From assembly GCF_023824195.1 (NCBI RefSeq), contig NZ_CP085442.1, positions 1,774,001 through 1,838,000 on the forward strand: 64,000 nt of DNA. Direction: 5' to 3'. Under the pieces are notes generated by a model that saw nothing but the letters and a program-made list of their open reading frames with translations, made no database searches and was not told the origin of the DNA. How positions within the stretch are numbered: the stretch's first letter is position 1; each line of letters begins with the position of its first letter. Source of the stretch: Priestia megaterium. Lineage in GTDB: Bacteria > Bacillota > Bacilli > Bacillales > Bacillaceae_H. This document shows positions 58,273-64,000 of this stretch, in pieces. The translations under genes and the position numbers were made by a program.

Positions 58273-59460
58273 ATGGATATTAAATCGCTTGATTTATTTT
58301 CACAACAGTTCCACCAAAACCCTTATGATTATTATGAAAAAATTCGCCCACACCAACCTTTCGCAAAAGTGAAGATGCTTAACGACGGAAACAATACATG
58401 GATGGCTTTTACGTATAAGGCAGCAGAAGCCGTATTAAAAGATAAGAGGTTTATAAAAGATATGCGGACCGTCTTTCCTGACGAGATGACAGATGAAAAT
58501 TTACCTCCAATGGCTCAAAGCATGCTTTTTGTTGACCCGCCAGATCACCATCGCTTACGCAGCCTAGTACAAAGTGGATTTACACCAAAAAGGATTGAGA
58601 AGTTAAGAGGGCGCATTGAGGAAATTGCAAGAGAACAAGCTAAGCTCATGTGGAACAAGGGAACAGTTGATTTTATTAAAGCTTATGCCTTTCCGATTCC
58701 AATTAGAGTCATCTGTGAATTGCTTGGCATCCCATCTGGAGATCAGCTTGATTTCCAACGCTGGTCCAACGTACTAGTGGATATAAATGATGATTCTCAG
58801 TATGACGAAGTTAATATGGAATTTATGGCTTATTTGGAGAAATTGACCGAACAAAAGCGTGTTTCTCCTCAAGAAGATCTAATGTCTTATTTAATTCAAG
58901 TTGAGGAAGGAGGAGAACGGTTAACCGTAAGTGAATTGTATGGAGTCGTTATGCTTCTTATTGTGGCGGGACATGAAACGACTGTAAATCTCATTGCTAA
59001 CGGTTTACTGGCTCTGCTTACACATCCAGAGCAACTTGCGTTGCTAAAAGCAGACCCTTCCCTTGTGGCTCAGGCTATTGAAGAATTGCTACGTTTTAAC
59101 GGACCGGTTGAGTTCAGTACAGACCGTTGGGCGAAAGAATCCTTTACGTTTATGGGCCAGCAGGTTGAGAAGGGGGACCACGTTATTGTTTCACTTGCAT
59201 CAGCTGATCATGATCCGGCGGTGTTTGCGAAACCTGATACTCTCGATATTACAAGAGAGAAAAGTCCGCATCTTGCGTTTGGTAAAGGTCTTCACTATTG
59301 CCTAGGTGCTCCACTGGCACGACTTGAAGGGGAAATTGCCATTCGGGTTTTGCTCGAGGAATACCCGGATCTTACTCTTGCAGCTGAACTGCCTGAATTA
59401 GAATGGCGGCAAAGTCTTATAATTCGTGGTTTGAAACAGTTACCTGTTAAGCTCTTTTAA
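58273..59460 (+). CDS. Cytochrome P450, CYP107-like
   Basis: A soluble heme monooxygenase of 395 residues, the usual length for bacterial class I P450s. I-helix AGHETT (232-237) handles oxygen, ExxR is Glu271-Arg274, and the heme-thiolate loop FGKGLHYCLG holds Cys343. Overall pattern resembles the CYP107 family of Bacillus, which hydroxylates macrolides, fatty acids, steroids or drugs. AAAGGAGG precedes the ATG. No ferredoxin gene is adjacent, so redox partners come from elsewhere. A MerR gene lies 177 bases downstream. Confidence 0.93.
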   Translation: MDIKSLDLFSQQFHQNPYDYYEKIRPHQPFAKVKMLNDGNNTWMAFTYKAAEAVLKDKRFIKDMRTVFPDEMTDENLPPMAQSMLFVDPPDHHRLRSLVQSGFTPKRIEKLRGRIEEIAREQAKLMWNKGTVDFIKAYAFPIPIRVICELLGIPSGDQLDFQRWSNVLVDINDDSQYDEVNMEFMAYLEKLTEQKRVSPQEDLMSYLIQVEEGGERLTVSELYGVVMLLIVAGHETTVNLIANGLLALLTHPEQLALLKADPSLVAQAIEELLRFNGPVEFSTDRWAKESFTFMGQQVEKGDHVIVSLASADHDPAVFAKPDTLDITREKSPHLAFGKGLHYCLGAPLARLEGEIAIRVLLEEYPDLTLAAELPELEWRQSLIIRGLKQLPVKLF

Positions 59461-59476
59461 GGAGATATGTTAGAAT

Positions 59477-59509
59477 CAACCCAGTTGAAGGTATTTATCA
59501 ACTGGGTTG
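59477..59509 (+). terminator. Hairpin after the P450 gene
   Basis: CAACCCAGTTGA / TCAACTGGGTTG, perfect 12-bp stem; the tail has few T residues. Confidence 0.65.
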
Positions 59510-59636
59510 TGTCAGATTGTCACAATATAAATTTCAATAAACACCTACCTATATCTTTTAATTAGAGGAATTCTTATTTAAAACCTGTCAATATCATAAT
59601 TGCTATGACTAATTAGGATTTTATGCGAGGGGTAAT

Positions 59637-60452
59637 ATGAAAAAAAGGTCTAAACTATATTCCATAGGTGAAACTTCCAAACTTAAGAATTTATCCATTA
59701 AAGCTTTAAGATATTATCATAAAGAAAAAATTCTTATGCCTGCATACATTAATGAAAGTACTGGCTATAGATATTATTCTGCTGAACAATTTATCCATAT
59801 TGATATTATTAAGGCTGGACGTCAATTGAATGTAAGTATTGAAGAAATGCGAAAAATTTTTTCTTCTGCAAATACTGAAGAATTGCTATTTTTCTTAGAG
59901 CAAAAGAAGAAGGATATTGATGCACAAATAAATCAATTAAACTCAGCTAAAAATAAAATCGATATTCTCAGGAAGAGAATCGATGATTCATTCAATATAA
60001 TGAATGATGAAGATTTTAAAGTAACACATTTTCAAGAGCGTTACTTGATGACTACACCTTCTACTGAAGGAACAGAGTCGTCGGATTTATTAGACTATTC
60101 GACTTTAGATTGTTTAATGGAGAACTATAAAATAAAAAGCATTTATGAGAGTGGAACTCTATACTATATTGATGAAACAGGTCATCCAACACCAACATTT
60201 GTTTTTGAATTAATAAATAAAGAGGATTATCTTAAAAATAAAGATTTGTTCTCTATCCTTCCCACAGGAAATTACTTAACTTTATCCTACACAAATAAAA
60301 ATCGAAATGAGAAAATGCTTCAATTAAAGAACTTTATACTTGAAAACAAATTACATGTAATTCACTGTTTAGAATTATATCTACTTACCGATATTTTTGA
60401 TTTAAATGCGTTTTCCTGTCAACTCCAGGTTTATATAAAGGAATACAATTAG
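59637..60452 (+). CDS. MerR-family (BmrR/BltR-type) regulator
   Basis: A 271-residue activator with the MerR HTH (YSIGETSKLKNLSIKALRYY, residues 8-27), the HKEKILMPAYIN wing, a coiled-coil dimer helix (FLEQKKKDIDAQINQLNSAK), and a C-terminal GyrI-like multidrug-binding fold. It typically senses cationic drugs. GAGGGGTAATATG gives the ribosome site. Its target is not obvious: the P450 gene upstream is on the same strand and the orphan 19-bp-spacer promoter at 57899 fits its type of site. A strong terminator follows. Confidence 0.88.
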   Translation: MKKRSKLYSIGETSKLKNLSIKALRYYHKEKILMPAYINESTGYRYYSAEQFIHIDIIKAGRQLNVSIEEMRKIFSSANTEELLFFLEQKKKDIDAQINQLNSAKNKIDILRKRIDDSFNIMNDEDFKVTHFQERYLMTTPSTEGTESSDLLDYSTLDCLMENYKIKSIYESGTLYYIDETGHPTPTFVFELINKEDYLKNKDLFSILPTGNYLTLSYTNKNRNEKMLQLKNFILENKLHVIHCLELYLLTDIFDLNAFSCQLQVYIKEYN

Positions 60453-60494
60453 GATTGACCTTGTAGTTTTAACAAACATGCCATTTTTGAAGAG

Positions 60495-60522
60495 CAGACG
60501 ACCTTCTGGTCGTCTGTTTTTT
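60495..60522 (+). terminator. Terminator of the merR gene
   Basis: AGACGACC / GGTCGTCT with a 4-base loop and TTTTTT tail (a 12-base stem with its flanks). Confidence 0.92.
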
Positions 60523-61008
60523 AAAGTTGTTCTTAATAGTGACAAAAAGACCCTTTTTTAGCAGCGTATTTTAAAATATAGATTATTATAATATGTAATA
60601 TAAATAAAAAAACTATAGCATTGCTGAATATATAGATAATTTTATATCATTAATAATTACTTTTTGGAAGAGCTTAATATTTGATGAAATAACTATAAAT
60701 GGATAAAATAGTTTTCAATCACAACCTTGTGTTGGTTCTTTTTATTTAGCATTGTGAAATTAGAAGCAAGAGCAAAAAAGGTGATACATCTGAGAAAGAT
60801 ATTTTACTTTTAAGTGCGGTTATTTATAATGACAAAGGTGATATACATTAGAAAAAGAATCGTCTTATTTTGTAATGTTTTGATATATTTTGTAGAAACT
60901 GTTTTCATTTTGTCTTTCCTTATTCATACTAGTTTTATTGTCTCTATTTCATAACCTACAAGATGCTTTACTAGGGACTAACAAATTCTAATGGGGTGAG
61001 AAGAGATA
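60523..61008. other. Gene-free AT-rich stretch
   Basis: No ORF or clear hairpin. Two diverged direct repeats of AAAGGTGATA-CAT...GAAAAAG type lie near 60778 and 60834. Nothing else seen. Confidence 0.4.
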
Positions 61009-61230
61009 ATGTTAACGAAAGTAAGTGAAGTAGGTCAATTGATTGATTTATCAGAGTGTATTCTTAACAAGAGAAGAGAATTAATAGATTTAGGTATGAA
61101 CTATGGACTTTTAAATAAAAAAACAATCCAATGTAGTCAAGATCTTGATAAGCTTATCAATTTGTATATGAAGAAACGAATATCCGCACATTATTTTTTA
61201 CTTAAGGCCATTTATATAAACAACCATTAA
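61009..61230 (+). CDS. Spo0E-like aspartyl-phosphate phosphatase
   Basis: Spo0E-family proteins dephosphorylate Spo0A~P and delay sporulation. The 73-residue protein forms two helices with the signature SQDLD (from SQELD) in IQCSQDLDKLINLYMKK, and an N-terminal helix that starts near LIDLSECILNKRRELIDLG. GGGGTGAG precedes the ATG. It stands alone. The conserved Asp and length support function. Confidence 0.85.
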   Translation: MLTKVSEVGQLIDLSECILNKRRELIDLGMNYGLLNKKTIQCSQDLDKLINLYMKKRISAHYFLLKAIYINNH

Positions 61231-61342
61231 AAAGTAAAATTTCACAAGCGAGTAACCACAAATTAACTACATTCAACTCTTAAGGACTTTTCCTTTTTAG
61301 AATAGAAGAAAATCTTTATAAATTCAAAAGGGAGCTGATTTG

Positions 61343-61537
61343 ATGTCTAAGCAAACAGAAGCCATAAAAGAAATAAATCTCTTAAATCCTGAAATTGACT
61401 TGTGTAATCGTATTAGAAATTTATTGAATCAAGGAGGAGGCTGGAGAGAGTTACAGCTAAAAAAAGAGCATACGGAGTATGAAATTTTACAAATTGCTTT
61501 GAATAGATTAATGAATGAATTAACTTTTAGGTACTAA
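61343..61537 (+). CDS. Hypothetical small protein
   Basis: A 64-residue soluble helical protein, rich in Glu, Leu and Lys (EAIKEINLLNPEIDLCNRIR and following). AAAGGGAG lies 8 bases before the ATG. A terminator follows directly. No family recognised; the size and setting beside a Spo0E-like gene suggest a small regulator, which is a guess. Confidence 0.55.
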   Translation: MSKQTEAIKEINLLNPEIDLCNRIRNLLNQGGGWRELQLKKEHTEYEILQIALNRLMNELTFRY

Positions 61538-61554
61538 AAGCCGAAGGGCTTTTT
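61536..61554 (+). terminator. Terminator
   Basis: AAAAGCC / GGCTTTT, 7-bp stem with a 4-base loop; overlaps the preceding stop codon. Confidence 0.7.
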
Positions 61555-61708
61555 AAGAAAATGTTCTTATTTGAAAATATATACTTTTATGGATTACTTT
61601 TCATCATTCAAGTTAATAGATAAAACTTTTTCTAAAACAAGTGAATGATTATCTATATTCACGAACAACTACTTATTTTTGTCATAATCATATAGCATGA
61701 ATACAGTT

Positions 61709-61745
61709 AAGACCGCCTGATACACTAAAATTAATGGGCGGTCTT
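61709..61745. terminator. Terminator between 61537 and 61802
   Basis: AAGACCGCC / GGCGGTCTT with a 19-base loop; serves the minus-strand gene at 61802. Confidence 0.7.
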
Positions 61746-61801
61746 TGTTATGAATATTCATCTGGAATAAGGTTTTCTTGTACTGCCATCCGTACAATGA
61801 A

Positions 61802-62155
61802 TTAGTGTTTCTTAAGATTATTAAAATAATCTTCTAATGCTTGGAATGAGGGAGCTGTTTTATAATAAAACGTATGGTCTTCATTCGTGATTTCATATTC
61901 AGGCCAAGGAATAGATTGATATAATTCATTCATTGAATTTCTAGACCCAGCTAATATAAATTTAGTTGTATCAGGTTGAGTAATAGCTATATAAGCTAGC
62001 CCACTTTTACGACTTAAAGTTTGAAAAACAGAGTATTTCCCTTGAATTCCTAAGGTAGCTAAGTTAGCAGGATAGTAGATAACATCATTACAAGGTGTTG
62101 GTAAAACAATTAAGTCTTTAACTAAAGTAAATGGAGTTAAATCTTCTGTTACCAT
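61802..62155 (-). CDS. Hypothetical protein
   Basis: A 117-residue soluble protein, mixed alpha/beta, unrecognised. Pieces: LIVLPTPCNDVIYYPANLAT and ITQPDTTKFILAGSRNSMNE. ATG at 62155 has AAAGGTG 6 bases upstream; a GTG three codons earlier is possible. Terminator after the stop. Independent gene, function unknown. Confidence 0.6.
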   Translation of the reverse strand: MVTEDLTPFTLVKDLIVLPTPCNDVIYYPANLATLGIQGKYSVFQTLSRKSGLAYIAITQPDTTKFILAGSRNSMNELYQSIPWPEYEITNEDHTFYYKTAPSFQALEDYFNNLKKH

Positions 62156-62335
62156 TTTTATCACCTTTTCTATATAAGATAGACTAATTATTAATCATAA
62201 TCGTGAATTTTACAACTAAATCTTCTGTTTGTAATTATTTTTTTAAAAAAAGGACAAAGAACTTCTTCCGAGTGATTCTATTTGAATTTATAAAATGAAA
62301 TACCCATAATTTAAAAGAAGTGAAGGACAAGGATT

Positions 62336-63229
62336 TTAACTGGTCAATTTCTTTTTGCGTAATCGGTTTAATCTTCGTTGAACCCCATGCCTTGATCGTC
62401 CTATTAGTTGGCCGATTTCTTGTTGAGTACGACCTTCCTCGTAGAACATATACCATAGACGAGCATCTTCTTCTTCTGTCCATTTTTTATTTTCATGTTT
62501 AGGACGATTAGAATAATCACATCTTCTTTGTTTCTTTACCCAATCAGGCTCTGGAATTAGAGTATTTCTAGGTATCTTAGAAAAGTTAAGAAGTTCTTTA
62601 TTCTGTTCAGCCCATTTCCAAAAGGCCAATACATCGATCCCTATAAATTTTCGTGTTTTTGCCCTCGTGATTTTATAGGGCAATCTATTTTTCTGAATCC
62701 AGTTATAAATGGTATGAACATCAATTTGAAGGCACTTTGCTAGTTCATACACCGTAATATTTCCTGTATGAGCCCTTACTCCATATATACCTAAGCGATT
62801 TAATCTAGACTCTAACGCTGGTATACTTCGCTGTAGGCGTCTGGATATGTGTCCAAGAGATTTGGATCCATAATATTTTAGTAAATATTCATCCTCTTGC
62901 TCCGTCCATCTACGAAGTGTTTCTTTTCGTGTTAGTTTTAAAATTTTAATACGAGTAGCAACAGAAGCAGGGCTCTTACCTAAACGATTTCCTATTTCAC
63001 GATTGTTCATGAGATGAATGTTTTCTTTTAGGAAAGTATCTTGCTCCGTTGTCCATTTTTTTCGTAAGCAAGTCTCTTCATTACGAAGATTTAATCGTAT
63101 GATCCGTTTATTAACCGATTCTTTGCTACGATTTAAATGTTCACCAATTCTTTGGAACGTCATCTGTCCATATTGTTCTTCCAGGAATAAATCTTCCTCC
63201 TTGGTCCATAGCTTTTGATTTTCACTCAA
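62336..63229 (-). CDS. Multi-SANT/Myb-like DNA-binding protein with excisionase-type HTH
   Basis: A 297-residue basic protein. It has four Myb/SANT-like repeats beginning LWTKEEDLFLEEQYG (about 7), KWTTEQDTFLKENIH (about 57), RWTEQEDEYLLKYYG (about 107) and KWTEEEDARLWYMFY (about 248). Each runs to an IG..L.RS.....R recognition helix. Between the third and fourth is an excisionase/MerR-like HTH, VYELAKCLQIDVHTIYNWIQ with KNRLPYK. Start TTG at 63229 behind GGAGGGAGA. It is probably a nuclear-type HTH tandem for phage or mobile-element control; function unknown. No terminator was noted at its 3' end. Confidence 0.75.
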   Translation of the reverse strand: MSENQKLWTKEEDLFLEEQYGQMTFQRIGEHLNRSKESVNKRIIRLNLRNEETCLRKKWTTEQDTFLKENIHLMNNREIGNRLGKSPASVATRIKILKLTRKETLRRWTEQEDEYLLKYYGSKSLGHISRRLQRSIPALESRLNRLGIYGVRAHTGNITVYELAKCLQIDVHTIYNWIQKNRLPYKITRAKTRKFIGIDVLAFWKWAEQNKELLNFSKIPRNTLIPEPDWVKKQRRCDYSNRPKHENKKWTEEEDARLWYMFYEEGRTQQEIGQLIGRSRHGVQRRLNRLRKKKLTS

Positions 63230-63282
63230 TGTTATCTCCCTCCAGTTCGTGTAGAAATCTAAAGTGAAGAAGACAGTAAAAA

Positions 63283-63308
63283 GGGCGTTAGTAACCTGTA
63301 CTAACGCT
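63283..63308. terminator. Hairpin upstream of the SANT gene
   Basis: GGGCGTTAGTA / TACTAACGCTC stem with a short loop (one mismatch), in the 5' region of the minus-strand gene; could be an operator or attenuator. Confidence 0.5.
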
Positions 63309-63886
63309 CCTAATGGTATTCATATTTTATGGATTAGTAGAGCTTTTATTTGTGATTATCTAGATTAGTTATAATATGTCGTGTTATAGATATGTATATA
63401 ATATATCATATTTTCACATGGACAAATAAACATAAATTCCTATTTATAAAGCTATAAAGTGCTATGGTGAAAATAAATACCTAGTTCTTCTCTATGTTGG
63501 AAAATGGGTTCAGTTCAGACAGTAGGAATTCTAGATCAGGCTATTTTCTCGTTTATGTAGTTTTTTATACATTCTTGATATGTCAACGTTTTTCAGAAAG
63601 ATGATTAATTAGTAAAACCTATTTTAAATAAAAGTATTAATCATTATGTCTGTACTAAGAATTGTCATTATTTTAAATATAAATGTAAATTTATAATTTA
63701 TCCTTGGCGAAAACGTTTCCTAAATTATACAATAATCTCAAGAGCAAAATTACATTTTGTTACGCAACTCTTAGGAACACCTTGCCCTTTATCATGTTTT
63801 TAGCCATCATGAGTAGTTAATCTATATTTAAACGGTTTTTTACTAGGATGATAGGATTAAAAAACATAGGAGGTTTATGAATAAGT
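63309..63886. other. Gene-free AT-rich stretch
   Basis: No ORF, repeat or hairpin that I can support; a ribosome site AGGAGG (63868-63873) for the next gene ends it. Confidence 0.4.
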
Positions 63887-64000
63887 ATGACAATTCATAA
63901 GGTTGACACAGAGGTTTTGTATATGGATAAACGTTTTAAAGTTATTCATGTTTATAATTCTGGTTATTGTGAAATTCGTAAAATCAGTAATTCTTATCAA
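63887..64000 (+). CDS. Start of a gene that runs out of the window
   Basis: ATG at 63887 opens a frame to the window end (MTIHKVDTEVLYMDKRFKVI, HVYNSGYCEIRKISNSYQ). AGGAGG lies 13 bases upstream. An overlapping 7-codon ORF (MNKYDNS, 63877-63900) starts 3 bases after the same AGGAGG. No family can be assigned from 38 residues. Confidence 0.55.
   Translation, partial: MTIHKVDTEVLYMDKRFKVIHVYNSGYCEIRKISNSYQ

Overview
The window looks like a chromosomal segment of a spore-forming Bacillaceae (low-GC Firmicute, Bacillus/Priestia type). The pointers are strong AGGAGG-type ribosome sites, GTG/TTG starts, CcpA (cre) and Fur boxes, and small families typical of the group (Spo0E-like, IDEAL domain, DUF1540, CxxH/CxxC, RidA, PaiB). 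Species is not assigned from sequence. Most of the DNA is AT-rich. Islands of visibly higher G+C lie at about 17.7-19.4, 39.7-42.1, 43.8-44.6, 55.6-57.3 and 58.3-59.5 kb and look like acquired accessory genes. No rRNA, tRNA, CRISPR array or intact insertion sequence was seen.

Layout. 0-0.7 kb: 3' part of a sugar MFS transporter. 1.0-10.3 kb: a sucrose/fructo-oligosaccharide locus with a LacI repressor, a lipoprotein-dependent ABC importer without its own ATPase, an MFS oligosaccharide symporter, a GH32 invertase, a fructokinase and a sugar O-acetyltransferase. Its two promoters share one plan: a TGTCAACCGGTTGACA-type operator near -35, a second operator half-site in the 17-bp spacer, and a cre site at the start of transcription. 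10.3-19.9 kb: RidA, PaiB and a MocR regulator, an OYE/TetR pair, an HxlR/NmrA pair, and several decayed genes, including an EamA exporter cut short by a GC-rich SnoaL-like segment.

20.3-35.7 kb: a catabolic locus I cannot match to a named pathway. It holds an ACS-family MFS transporter, a beta-propeller lactonase, a LysR regulator, an Asp/Glu-racemase-like enzyme, ALDH, iron ADH, SDR, quinone oxidoreductase, an HPr-like protein lacking the phosphorylatable His region, a LacI regulator, an Ldh2-type dehydrogenase, a TIM-barrel epimerase and a CitMHS transporter. Three promoters in it share a 32-bp motif, which suggests one regulon.

36-56 kb: small single-gene units (possible WapI-like immunity protein, DCC/DoxX, proA, TetR/ferredoxin-SCP2, YhgE-like, FabF, MaoC, hydrolase, iron-siderophore binding lipoprotein, pentapeptide protein, GNAT). 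They are interspersed with a family of 27-bp repeats (GTTAACATAA...TTATCGGAA), mostly close to gene 3' ends, sometimes with two companion motifs. This is the least explained structure in the window. 55.6-64 kb: a secreted NucA/NucB-domain protein, a CYP107-like P450, a MerR regulator, Spo0E-like and other small proteins, and a four-repeat SANT/Myb DNA-binding protein with an excisionase-like HTH. The window ends inside a new gene.
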